Of a stretch of 64,000 bases of DNA, positions 25,777 through 33,450 are shown piece after piece. The position numbers were made by a program, and so were the translations under genes. Location: positions 179,168 through 243,167 of the forward strand of contig CAJUDW010000001.1 of assembly GCA_910584995.1 (NCBI GenBank), read 5' to 3'. The stretch is from an uncultured Oscillibacter sp. (GTDB lineage Bacteria; Bacillota; Clostridia; Oscillospirales; Oscillospiraceae). Under the pieces are notes generated by a model. It was not told the DNA's origin, did not search any database, and worked only from the letters and a program-made list of their open reading frames with translations. How positions within the stretch are numbered: position 1 is the first letter of the stretch; each line of letters opens with the position of its first letter.

Positions 25777-27112
25777 AACGCCTGTCCAGGGTGGAGAAGG
25801 CGGTGTACTCCGGCGTCCACCGCAGTTCCACCTTGCCGGTTTCCCCGTGGCGGTTCTTTGCCACTATACATTCCGCAATATTATGCTTCTCCGAATCCTC
25901 GTCGTAATAATCCTCCCGGTACAAAAACAGCACGATATCCGCGTCCTGCTCGATAGAGCCGGATTCCCGCAGATCCGACAGCATAGGCCGCTTGTCCTCC
26001 CGCTTTTCGTTGGCGCGGCTCAGCTGGCTAAGGCAGACCACAGGGACGTTCAGTTCCTTGGCCATGATTTTCAGCATCCGGGAGATGTCCGACACAATCT
26101 GCTGGCGGTTTTCGCCGTAGCGGCTCTGCCCCCCGGCGGAGGTCATCAATTGCAGGTAGTCAATCACCACCAGGCCCAGATCGTCCAGGCGGCGGCACTT
26201 GGCGTTCATGTCTGCCACGGACAGCATGGGGTTGTCGTCAATGCGGATATCCACCCGGTTTAAAATGGTGGCCGCCCCGGCGATTTTTTCCCAATCGGTC
26301 TCCCGGAGGGCGCCGGTCCGCAGGCGGTTGCTCTCCACCAGCGCCTCAGAGGAGAGGAGCCGGGTGGCCAGCTGTTCCCTGGACATCTCCAAAGAAAAGA
26401 TGGCCACGGTTTTTTTTGAACTCTTCGCCACGTTCAGGGCAAAGTTCAGCCCCAGGGAGGTCTTGCCCATACCGGGACGGCCTGCCAAGAGGATCAGGTC
26501 TGACTTGTTCAGGCCCGTGATCTTCTGATCCACAGCGGAGAGGCCGGTAGAGAGGCCCGGCAGGTGGTTTTCGCTCTCCCCCATCTCGCTGAGGCGATCC
26601 AGCACGTCCGGCAGTACCTGCCGCAAGGGCACCATGTCCTGGGCGGACTGGCCCCGGCGGATGGCGTAAACCTTCTGTTCGGCGGCCTCCAGGATTTCCG
26701 GCGCGCCGCCTATCCCCTCCTGCACCAGGGCGGTGATCTCCGACGCCGCCTGGGCCACGCTCCGCAGCAGCGCCTTGTCCCGGACAATGGCGGCGTACTC
26801 CATCACGTTGGCGGAGGTGGGGGTGATCTCCATCAGCTGGGCCAGGTAGGAACGGGTTGTCTGCTCGTCATAGGTGCCCACCCGGCGCATCTCCTCACAG
26901 ACAGTAATGCCGTCAATGGGCTTTGCGTAGGTGAACATGGAGTAGATGGTCTCAAAAATCTCCCGGTTCTGCCGGAGGTAGAAATCCGAGGGGCAGAGTT
27001 TATCCATCACGTCCTTCACGCAGTCCGGATCGATAAGCATGGAGCCAAGAACGGCCTGTTCGCCTTCCAGGCTGTGGGGCATCTGTTTCAGAAGGATATC
27101 TTCAATTGCCAT
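25760..27112 (-). CDS. dnaB: Replicative DNA helicase DnaB
   Basis: Hexameric 5'-3' helicase that opens the replication fork (called DnaC in Bacillus). The 450-residue protein has the N-terminal primase-contact domain (PHSLEGEQAVLGSMLIDPD), linker, and a RecA-like domain with Walker A GRPGMGKT (211-218) and DnaB motifs such as SLEMSREQLATRLLSSEA, VVIDYLQLM and LSQLSRANEKREDKRPMLSDLRESG. GGAAGGAGG precedes the ATG. No intein. It follows rplI by 43 bp. Confidence 0.97.
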   Translation of the reverse strand: MAIEDILLKQMPHSLEGEQAVLGSMLIDPDCVKDVMDKLCPSDFYLRQNREIFETIYSMFTYAKPIDGITVCEEMRRVGTYDEQTTRSYLAQLMEITPTSANVMEYAAIVRDKALLRSVAQAASEITALVQEGIGGAPEILEAAEQKVYAIRRGQSAQDMVPLRQVLPDVLDRLSEMGESENHLPGLSTGLSAVDQKITGLNKSDLILLAGRPGMGKTSLGLNFALNVAKSSKKTVAIFSLEMSREQLATRLLSSEALVESNRLRTGALRETDWEKIAGAATILNRVDIRIDDNPMLSVADMNAKCRRLDDLGLVVIDYLQLMTSAGGQSRYGENRQQIVSDISRMLKIMAKELNVPVVCLSQLSRANEKREDKRPMLSDLRESGSIEQDADIVLFLYREDYYDEDSEKHNIAECIVAKNRHGETGKVELRWTPEYTAFSTLDRRYDDEE

Positions 27113-27155
27113 TTACGCCGCCTCCTTCCGGACTTTGGCCCCGGATGGTTTTCTT

Positions 27156-27605
27156 TTATTTCTCCTCGAAAACAGAGACATACACCGTCCCTGTGACCTC
27201 AAAACCCAGCTTTGCCTTCACTTGGTAGCTGCCAAAGGCCTTGATGGGATCCTCCAGCACCAGCTTCTGCTTGGGGATGTCAATGCCGTACTGGGCCTTC
27301 AAGCCCTCGGAGATCTCCTTGGAGGTGACGGCGCCGAAGAGCCGCCCGTTTCCGCCGGCCTTAGCGGTCAGCTTCACCATGCACTCCTTCAATTTTCCGG
27401 AGATCTCCTCCGCCTCAGCTTTCAGGCGTGCTTCCTCCGCCCGCTTGGCCTTCTCCCGGAGGTTCATGGTGTTGATGGCGTCCGCCGTAGCGGGGACAGC
27501 CAGTTTCCTGGGAAGCAGGAAGTTACGGGCGTAACCCTCGGATACCTCTATCATCTGGCCCTTTTTCCCCTGGCCTTTCACGTCCTGCTGTAAAATGACT
27601 TTCAT
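27156..27605 (-). CDS. rplI: 50S ribosomal protein L9
   Basis: L9 binds 23S rRNA near the L1 stalk and helps keep reading frame. The start at 27603-27605 gives the normal 149 residues and the normal beginning MKVILQQDVKGQGKKGQ; a longer frame upstream reads into the gdpP-rplI gap and lacks homology. The GYARNFLLPRKLAVPAT signature and the long connecting helix are present. It lies 132 bp after gdpP in the widespread gdpP-rplI-dnaB order. Confidence 0.97.
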   Translation of the reverse strand: MKVILQQDVKGQGKKGQMIEVSEGYARNFLLPRKLAVPATADAINTMNLREKAKRAEEARLKAEAEEISGKLKECMVKLTAKAGGNGRLFGAVTSKEISEGLKAQYGIDIPKQKLVLEDPIKAFGSYQVKAKLGFEVTGTVYVSVFEEK

Positions 27606-27737
27606 CGCTGTTTTCTCCTTTTCTATTGTCTGATTGTCCCGGGGAACTGCCGGAAGCCCCCAGGCGTTCCGTCCCCGCTGCTTCACCCGGCTTCCGCCGG
27701 AACGGGCGATCCTCACCGGTAAACATGACCGGCTGAT

Positions 27738-29732
27738 TTACTCCTCAAAATAAGCGTCAATGGCTGTCAGAAGTTTCCGGCGGACCTCCAGCAAATCGCC
27801 GTCCTCCACACAGCCCCCTGCGGTGGTGGAATTCCCGCCGCCTCCCAGGGCCTCCAGCACTACCTGCACGTTCACCTCACCCAAGGAGCGGGCGGACATC
27901 AGCACGTTGTTCTGGTTGCGGTAGAGGACGAAGGAAGCCTTCACGCCCTTCAGGCCCAGGAGTTCGTCCGCCGCCTGGGCAGCCGCCACGCGGTCAACGC
28001 CATCCTGGCCCACCGCGGCAATGGCAATATCCTCCCGGTACAACTCCGCCCGGCGGATAATGTCGTACTTGGAAACCATGCCGCTGAGATCCCCCTGGAA
28101 CAGCCGCTGGACTTCCGCCGTATCGGCCCCGGCCCGGCGGAGGAACGCCGCCGCGTCGAAGGTCCTGCCGCCGGTGCGGAGGGTGAAATGCTTGGTGTCC
28201 AGCACAATTCCCGCCAGCAGCGCCTCCGCCTCCTCCCGCATGAGATCAGCGGGCTCCACCAGGTATTGCAGCAGTTCCGTCACCAGTTCGGAGGCAGAGG
28301 AAGCATAAGGCTCATGAAAATTGAAAGCGGCGTTTTCAATGTAGGTGGCCGCCCGCCGGTGGTGATCGATAACCGCCACCCGGTTGCAGGCGTCCAGCAC
28401 CTGGGGACTGTCTACCAACTCCGGCCGGTTGGTATCCACCACCACGAGCAGTGCCCCGGGCTGCATCCGCAGGAAAGCGTCGCTGCCGGTGGTGAATACG
28501 CCGTCATACTCCGGACGGCCCCGCATCTTTTCAAGCAGGGACTGGGCGGCATTGCGTTCCTGATCCATGATGATCTGGGCCCGTTTGCCCCGCTTCCGGG
28601 CGGCGCAGCAGATGCCCACGGCGGCCCCCAGGGCGTCCATGTCGGCATAGCTGTGGCCCATGACGTAAATCTGTCCGGCGTCGGCCATCAGTTCACTGAG
28701 GGCATTGGCCATAACCCGGGACTTCACCTTTGTGCGCTTCTCGGTGGACTTTGCCCGCCCGCCGTAAAACTCGAAGTCCATCCGGCCCCGTACCACCGCC
28801 TGGTCGCCGCCCCGGCTGAGGGCCATCTCCAGGGAGAGGCTGGCGTTTTTGTAGAGATCCGCCATGGTGGAACCGTCCTTGCCAATACCGATGGAGAGGG
28901 TCGGCATAACCCCCTCCCCGATCTTGATGCCGCGGATGGCGTCCAGGACGGAGAATTTCTGCTCCACAAAGTGGTCGTAATGCTGCTCCTCAAAGAGGAA
29001 CAGATAGCGATCCCGTTCAGTTTTCAGCAGGATACCCTCGCTACCCTCCGCCCAGCTGTTGAGTTTTTCGTCAATCTGGGCCAGGATGGCGCTGCGCTGG
29101 GTGTCGGCGCAGGACTTCATGATGTCCTCGTAGTTATCGACCATCAGCAGCGCCAGTACCGGGCGGCTGGCGTTGTAGGTCTCTTTCAGCAGATCCGCCT
29201 CTGTAGTATCCACCCAGTAGGTGGTGGCCACCAGGCTCTGTTCCCCGCCCCGGCCCTTGGCCCGGGCCATGCTGCCGTAGACCCGGAAGCGGCGGTTGTT
29301 CATGATAACCCGATCCGGGCATTCCTGTTTCCCCTCCAGCAGCCACTGGACAGGGCAGTCCGGCACCGCGTCCTCCACCCGCATCTCGAAGAGGTGCTCC
29401 CGCACCCCGGCCAGCTGGAGGAAGTTCTCGTTGCTCCAGATAACCTCGCCGGTATCGGGCCGGAAGACCATGATAGGCAAGGGGGAGTTGATGAGGGTGG
29501 ATTTGCTGGCGGTATCCACACTGCCGGTCACGCTGTCAATATACTGCAAAATATTCTGACGGCGTTTTTTGTTGCGGTTGGTGGAATAGACATACAGCCC
29601 CACCGTGGCAATCCCCTCCACCATAGCCAGCACCGGCTGAAAGGGCACCGCTGCCAGGGTAAAAATCACAAGGCAGAGGAAATACAGCTGCAAATTTGGC
29701 TCCAGCAGACGGGAGAGTTTCTTGTTATTCAT
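27738..29732 (-). CDS. gdpP: Cyclic di-AMP phosphodiesterase GdpP
   Basis: Cleaves c-di-AMP and so sets potassium, turgor and cell-wall stress responses. The chosen start (MNNKKLSRLL, nine bases after GGAG) gives 664 residues: two membrane helices (about 12-50), a PAS domain (about 80-140), a degenerate GGDEF domain (165-300, no GGDEF motif), then DHH with GHSYADMDALG (H360, D364, D366) and VIDHHRR. The DHHA1 region ends in GGGGNSTTAGG; the residue after the four glycines is Asn, where I would expect His. First gene of the gdpP-rplI-dnaB-tilS-hpt-ftsH run. Confidence 0.95.
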   Translation of the reverse strand: MNNKKLSRLLEPNLQLYFLCLVIFTLAAVPFQPVLAMVEGIATVGLYVYSTNRNKKRRQNILQYIDSVTGSVDTASKSTLINSPLPIMVFRPDTGEVIWSNENFLQLAGVREHLFEMRVEDAVPDCPVQWLLEGKQECPDRVIMNNRRFRVYGSMARAKGRGGEQSLVATTYWVDTTEADLLKETYNASRPVLALLMVDNYEDIMKSCADTQRSAILAQIDEKLNSWAEGSEGILLKTERDRYLFLFEEQHYDHFVEQKFSVLDAIRGIKIGEGVMPTLSIGIGKDGSTMADLYKNASLSLEMALSRGGDQAVVRGRMDFEFYGGRAKSTEKRTKVKSRVMANALSELMADAGQIYVMGHSYADMDALGAAVGICCAARKRGKRAQIIMDQERNAAQSLLEKMRGRPEYDGVFTTGSDAFLRMQPGALLVVVDTNRPELVDSPQVLDACNRVAVIDHHRRAATYIENAAFNFHEPYASSASELVTELLQYLVEPADLMREEAEALLAGIVLDTKHFTLRTGGRTFDAAAFLRRAGADTAEVQRLFQGDLSGMVSKYDIIRRAELYREDIAIAAVGQDGVDRVAAAQAADELLGLKGVKASFVLYRNQNNVLMSARSLGEVNVQVVLEALGGGGNSTTAGGCVEDGDLLEVRRKLLTAIDAYFEE

Positions 29733-29786
29733 AAGCGCATGCTCCTTTTTACCGGAAAACACACCGTAATAATATAATAGACTATC

Positions 29787-29815
29787 AGTATACCAGTTTT
29801 GCTAAAAATAAGCAA
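29787..29815 (-). promoter_or_regulatory. Extended -10 promoter of gdpP
   Basis: TTGCTT (29810-29815) and TATACT (29787-29792) are 17 bp apart, with TGG directly before the -10 box (extended -10). It lies about 55 bp before the gdpP start and probably serves the whole housekeeping run. Confidence 0.6.
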
Positions 29816-30231
29816 CCGTCAAAACTGACAGCCGGCGGAAAATTGTTGCAGGCCGTTCCGCTGGAAACCCCTGGTATCCGGAAATTCACACCTTATGCTT
29901 TACAGCCTCGGATGGTTCCATCCGGGCCTGAAAAAAACCCAAGGCCTCTTGAGAAACAGCCCCGGGGCTTTCTGCATCCAAATCCAATTGCGCCTCCAGC
30001 GTTACGGCACATTTCATGCACACACAAAATTCCGTCAAAACGCAAAATCAAATTGAAAAATTTCCAATCGGCAGGCAAAAACAGGAAAATACGCAAAATT
30101 TCGTCTTCCAGCATCAAAAAACGCAGTAAATCAAACACTACCCGCTCAAAAGCGCGTAAAGACGGGGACGTTTAGCCTTGATTGCAGCGATTTTTTATCA
30201 CATTCCGCCAAAGGCGCCAAGGGTAAAATAA
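29816..30231. other. Gene-free AT-rich stretch upstream of gdpP
   Basis: No open frame with a ribosome site, codon bias or recognisable product is visible on either strand in these ~415 bases. The base composition is clearly more A-rich than the surrounding genes. It merges into the foldback element at 30232. Confidence 0.5.
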
Positions 30232-30298
30232 ACGGCTTCGCCGCCCTTGACATCCCTGCCGGAACGTGATGCACAGTAATCAAGGCGGCATAAGCCGT
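30232..30298. repeat. Foldback inverted repeat
   Basis: ACGGCTTCGCCGCCCTTGA (30232-30250) and TCAAGGCGGCATAAGCCGT (30280-30298) are imperfect reverse complements: seven matching bases at the outer end, CCGCC and TTGA matching inside, with a 29-base loop. It has no attached gene or U-run, so a dispersed palindromic repeat fits better than a terminator. The flanks to 30441 show no gene. Confidence 0.5.
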
Positions 30299-30646
30299 CT
30301 TGTACGATTTGTTTTATTTTGTCCAGATTATACGATGCGTAAAATATATTCCAGCAAAAACAGGGTGGAATCAAAGAGGGCATCCCCAGTCCCCATCAGA
30401 GGCGCCGCCGCAAGGCACAGGAACATCTGATAGTAAAGGTATCAAAACCACCCAATAGGAGGCAAACAAGCTTTACCGAAAGCAACACCCAAAGGAACAA
30501 AGGCCTCCAAGGTAAAGGCACAGTACGCAGCATACACAACAAAAGAGGATACAAACAGAGGCAGAGATACAAAAACCAAAAAGTTCAATACCCCCCTCAT
30601 CTCCGCGCAGGGAGCAAAGCGAACCTGCCAGCATCCCTCGTCCAAC

Positions 30647-30751
30647 TCCGCCGAAAACCCAGAGAAGCAGATTTCGGCGGAAAGCGAAGAAATTCCCATT
30701 ACAGCGCAGTTTTCGCCGCAAGGCGGAAACGGAGCAGTAATGGGAATTTCT
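30647..30751. repeat. Cluster of nested palindromes beside tRNA-Gln
   Basis: Two foldbacks lie end to end. The first pairs TCCGCCGAAA (30647-30656) with TTTCGGCGGA (30672-30681) perfectly. The second pairs AGAAATTCCCATTAC (30688-30702) with GTAATGGGAATTTCT (30737-30751), 15 of 15, and encloses a 9-bp stem capped by a GCAA tetraloop (30709-30730). It ends five bases from the CCA end of tRNA-Gln. An open frame across it only reads through the tRNA and is not a gene. Bases 30299-30646 show no other gene. Confidence 0.65.
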
Positions 30752-30755
30752 GAGT

Positions 30756-30829
30756 TGGCAGCGGGTGAAGGATTCGAACCCTCACATACAGAGTCAGAGT
30801 CTGCTGTGCTACCTTTACACAAACCCGCT
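30756..30829 (-). tRNA. tRNA-Gln (anticodon CTG)
   Basis: The 74-base minus-strand sequence folds as a full cloverleaf. Acceptor AGCGGGT/ACCCGCT with discriminator G and encoded CCA; D-stem GTGT/GCAC; anticodon stem GCAGA/TCTGT around loop CTCTGAC, giving anticodon CTG; T-arm GAGGG-TTCGAAT-CCTTC. It reads CAG glutamine codons. Confidence 0.95.
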
Positions 30830-30858
30830 ATAGGCGTTCGAAGTTTTGAACAGCTATT

Positions 30859-30886
30859 ATTATACAGAAAAGCCTGCGTTTGTCAA
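30859..30886 (-). promoter_or_regulatory. Consensus promoter of tRNA-Gln
   Basis: TTGACA (30881-30886) and TATAAT (30859-30864), both perfect, are 16 bp apart and end 29 bp before the tRNA. Confidence 0.9.
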
Positions 30887-30952
30887 GACTTTTTTTGCAA
30901 ATCCCAACCTATATTTTTCATCCGTCTTCTCCTCAGTCAAATTCTCCCCAGT

Positions 30953-31150
30953 TCAATCTCTGCAATACCCATAAAATACCAAGGCTATCCCCGCTGCAAT
31001 AAGCAGGAACGCCGGATAAGAGACCGGGATACCGCCTGAAACAAGCGTTGTGTTTGGCATGGACGCTATGATGCTCCGGACAGCATAATCCGTACAGAAA
31101 AGGATTACCCCGCTTAAAAACAGGCCGACGCCAATTACCATCTTCTTCAT
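30953..31150 (-). CDS. Small membrane protein of unknown function
   Basis: A 65-residue product, chosen to start at the ATG (31148-31150) that follows GGGAGGG. It has two hydrophobic helices, roughly residues 3-20 (MVIGVGLFLSGVILFCTDYAV) and 45-62 (PAFLLIAAGIALVFYGY), joined by a polar turn, with little else. I do not recognise a family. The good ribosome binding site and clear two-helix pattern support a real gene. No neighbour suggests a role. Confidence 0.6.
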   Translation of the reverse strand: MKKMVIGVGLFLSGVILFCTDYAVRSIIASMPNTTLVSGGIPVSYPAFLLIAAGIALVFYGYCRD

Positions 31151-31918
31151 TGCTAATCCCTCCCACATTTATCTGTTTATCCTAAATACAGTATCGCCCT
31201 ATCCAATGCAGAGATAGAAAGCAGCCACAGCACCGGAGCATTTTCCCCCACCCTTGAAAGCTGTTTCATCAAACCGCCCATCAAAAACTCAAACGTTAGA
31301 GCCATTTATTGATGAATGACTGCCTGATAAAGCTGGATCTGAAAAATCACATTCCCACTATTTTTCTAACAGTATCCGCCGTTCTGATCGTTAATTTGCC
31401 GCTGATATGTGTACTCGCTGTCTTGGCCCACCAATTTGTTTCCCCGCCAGCCGGACATATGATGCAAGATGTAATCAAGTTCTTCTCTTGAGATGTATTG
31501 TGTAAAGGGGGGTCACCACCTTTTACACATTGGCTGACGGTTCATTTGTGGCAGAATGACAGAGGCTGGAAAGGCGGTGATCGACCAGCAGGAGGGAACC
31601 GAAGGGGGAGCGTCCGGGGATGGCCTGGGCGTTCCGTTCTCTTTGCCGGCCCTCTCGAAAAGCACACTTACTCACCGCCGGCCAAGGCCGACGGTGATAC
31701 TGCCTGACGGCAGTCGTGTGCCCTCCGGGGACGGCTTCGCCGGGGTGTCATCCCCTGCCGGTATATACCAACAGACGCCAACGGCAGCTTGTGCATCGGA
31801 CGCAGCCGCGCCGATCACCGGGGGCTTGGGGGTCTTCAGCCGCCAACAAGCGGCACAGGGTATATACCTGTGCATTGCTTTCCATTACCATTGTTGACTA
31901 CGCCCGCTGGATACACAC
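31151..31918. other. Intergenic stretch, possibly decayed accessory DNA
   Basis: Nearly 770 bases without a convincing gene. A short hydrophobic frame at 31309-31491 lacks a ribosome binding site, and the frames across 31498-31900 resemble no family. Base composition changes sharply inside it: AT-rich to about 31500, GC-rich to about 31860, AT-rich after. A hairpin built on GTGTAAA/TTTACAC lies at 31500-31528. It may be the remnant of a mobile element, but I cannot name one. Confidence 0.4.
31760..31868. repeat. Two copies of a 10-bp dyad GGTATATACC
   Basis: The perfect palindrome occurs at 31760-31769 and 31859-31868, 99 bp apart. The second copy is extended by CACA / TGTG arms with a one-base offset. 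Both lie upstream of the promoter at 31919, so they could be a paired operator for the gene at 32007. Confidence 0.45.
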
Positions 31919-31947
31919 TTGACTTTTTGCCGAACCATTTATATAAT
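31919..31947 (+). promoter_or_regulatory. Promoter of the PepSY-type gene
   Basis: TTGACT (31919-31924) and a perfect TATAAT (31942-31947) are exactly 17 bp apart, 59 bp before the ATG at 32007. Confidence 0.75.
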
Positions 31948-32006
31948 AACATCGCTATTATTGCGCCTTACGATGGAGGTCTCAAAACAAGAAAGGGGTA
32001 TTTGCT

Positions 32007-32798
32007 ATGAAAAAGGCGGAGTTTTGGAAAGGATTTGGCGTTGGCTTTACGGTACTATTGTTACTCATGTGCCTATGTATGACTGCCTTTGCGTCTTCCA
32101 AACGGACTATTGATGTAGAGGATGGTATTGGCATCTCTATCAATGGGGCAACCTTTATCCCGAGGGATGCCGCCGGGAATCAAGTTTCGGTCTTTATCTA
32201 CAATGGAACTACCTATGCTCCTGTCCGCGCTATTGGAGAAGCTATGGGGCTGGATGTCAAGTTTGACTCGGCTAATCGAATGGTTCAGCTTACCACACAG
32301 GATCGTTTGCTTGCTCAAAATGGGGCTTCTGGCTCCTATATAAGTGCTGATCGGGCCAAAGAAATTGCCTTGGCGGACGCTGGCCTAAAAGGAGGAAATG
32401 CTGTTTTCCTGAAGGTCAAATTGGAGCGGGATGACGGACGGTATCAATATGATGTAGAATTTTATAGTGGCACGACAGAATATGACTATGAGATTGATGC
32501 CATTACAGGGAAGATTCTCAGTGCAGGTCGGGAATTAGACGATTTTATTGTCCCCGTAGGCACCTCTGGCGGTTCTGCTGGTAACGGAACAATTTCTGCG
32601 GATCGAGCCAAGGAGATTGCCTTGGCAGATGCCGGAATCAATGCGAATGATGCGGTTTTCAAAAAGGTCAAATTAGACCGGGACGATGGCCGGCTGGAAT
32701 ACGAAGTGGAGTTTTATGCTGGCTCTATGGAGTATGAGTATGAAATCAATGCTGAGACAGGGAGCATCATCAGCCGAGATATAGAATCGCACAACTGA
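32007..32798 (+). CDS. Secreted protein with copper-amine-oxidase-N-like domain and two PepSY-type repeats
   Basis: The 263-residue product has a signal peptide or N-terminal anchor (about residues 10-30, ending near MTAFAS). Next is a domain like the stalk / copper amine oxidase N-terminal domain (INGATFIPRD...YNGTTYAPVRAIGEAMGLDVKFD, about 45-100). Then come two near-identical repeats of about 65-70 residues (ISADRAKEIALADAG...KVKLxRDDGRxxYxVEFYxGxxEYxYEIxAxTGxI) that match the PepSY/YpeB pattern, often linked to protease control or cell-wall sensing. The codon use is more AT-rich than in neighbouring genes, suggesting transfer. The ATG follows AAAGGGG. Exact role unknown. Confidence 0.85.
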   Translation: MKKAEFWKGFGVGFTVLLLLMCLCMTAFASSKRTIDVEDGIGISINGATFIPRDAAGNQVSVFIYNGTTYAPVRAIGEAMGLDVKFDSANRMVQLTTQDRLLAQNGASGSYISADRAKEIALADAGLKGGNAVFLKVKLERDDGRYQYDVEFYSGTTEYDYEIDAITGKILSAGRELDDFIVPVGTSGGSAGNGTISADRAKEIALADAGINANDAVFKKVKLDRDDGRLEYEVEFYAGSMEYEYEINAETGSIISRDIESHN

Positions 32799-32813
32799 AT
32801 ATCCGTGCTTGCA

Positions 32814-32844
32814 GGGGCAGTGCTTTATAGGCACTGCCCCTTTT
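32814..32844 (+). terminator. Terminator of the PepSY-type gene
   Basis: GGGGCAGTGC (32814-32823) pairs perfectly with GCACTGCCCC (32831-32840), followed by TTTT. Confidence 0.9.
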
Positions 32845-32898
32845 CGGTGAAATCCCCCTCGACAAATGTCCTCTTGGTACAACAAAAACAGGAATATC

Positions 32899-33063
32899 TA
32901 GGCCTCGTTTGAAAATTGGCGGAATGCCCAACGGCGAGAGATTTTTTCGCCAATCAAGGCGATTTGACGCAGCCATACTTTGTGTATGGCAAGGAAAATC
33001 AACGCAGAATGATGGAAAAAGATCCGCCGCTTGGGCGTTTTGACATTTTTCAAACGAGGCCTA
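32899..33063. mobile_element. 165-bp MITE with perfect 17-bp terminal inverted repeats
   Basis: TAGGCCTCGTTTGAAAA (32899-32915) and TTTTCAAACGAGGCCTA (33047-33063) are exact reverse complements, and the outermost TA at each end fits a TA target duplication as made by mariner/IS630-type transposases. Just inside the ends, weaker complementarity continues (GCCCAA-GGCG against CGCC-TTGGGC), so the whole unit can fold back. It codes for no transposase and must have been moved in trans. It lies inside a DUF1697 gene and fuses foreign codons to it. Confidence 0.85.
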
Positions 33064-33275
33064 ATAGCAAACTGCTTTTTTATCATTATCCCAATCTGTT
33101 TTGAGCGCCTCTCTGTATCAGCTTTGCCGTTCAAAAAGGCCACATTGCCGCTGTTCAGATATGTCTTAACCGCTCCAAACCCAAGTTTTTCAAATTTCTT
33201 CTTTACTCCTGCCATTGTTACTTGGTTTTGCCGCTTATTATGGATACCGCACAGAAATGCAATATAACTTTTCAA
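33064..33275 (-). pseudogene. DUF1697 family gene, broken by the MITE
   Basis: About 71 N-terminal residues of a DUF1697 protein remain: KSYIAFLCGI, then a KKKFEKLGFGAVKTYLNSGNVAF core that is the clearest family mark. The family's RGINVGGKN opening is decayed to CGIHNKRQN, the only start is a TTG without a ribosome site, and the MITE replaces the rest. On the far side of the MITE the translation DIPVFVV, one frame off, looks like the next few family residues. The remaining ~100 residues of a normal member are missing. Function of the family is uncharacterised. Confidence 0.75.
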
Positions 33276-33450
33276 ATCCCGGTTTGCTGAGCCGATTATA
33301 ACACGGAGATCCTATCCTAATCAATGCACTTTTGGAGAAATCGCTGAAACTATCGTCCAGCAGCACGTTTCCCAAAAGGGACTTTTCCCCTCCCGCCTTG
33401 CGGAACGCCAGGAAATATGGTAGACTTTTCAGGAAGAAGGGGGAGAAACT

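Noticed and set aside
30442..30822. Open frame reading through tRNA-Gln
   Set aside because: Its first residues are the tRNA read as codons and the rest covers foldback repeats; no ribosome binding site.
31309..31491. Hydrophobic 60-codon frame
   Set aside because: No ribosome binding site, no family, weak coding character.
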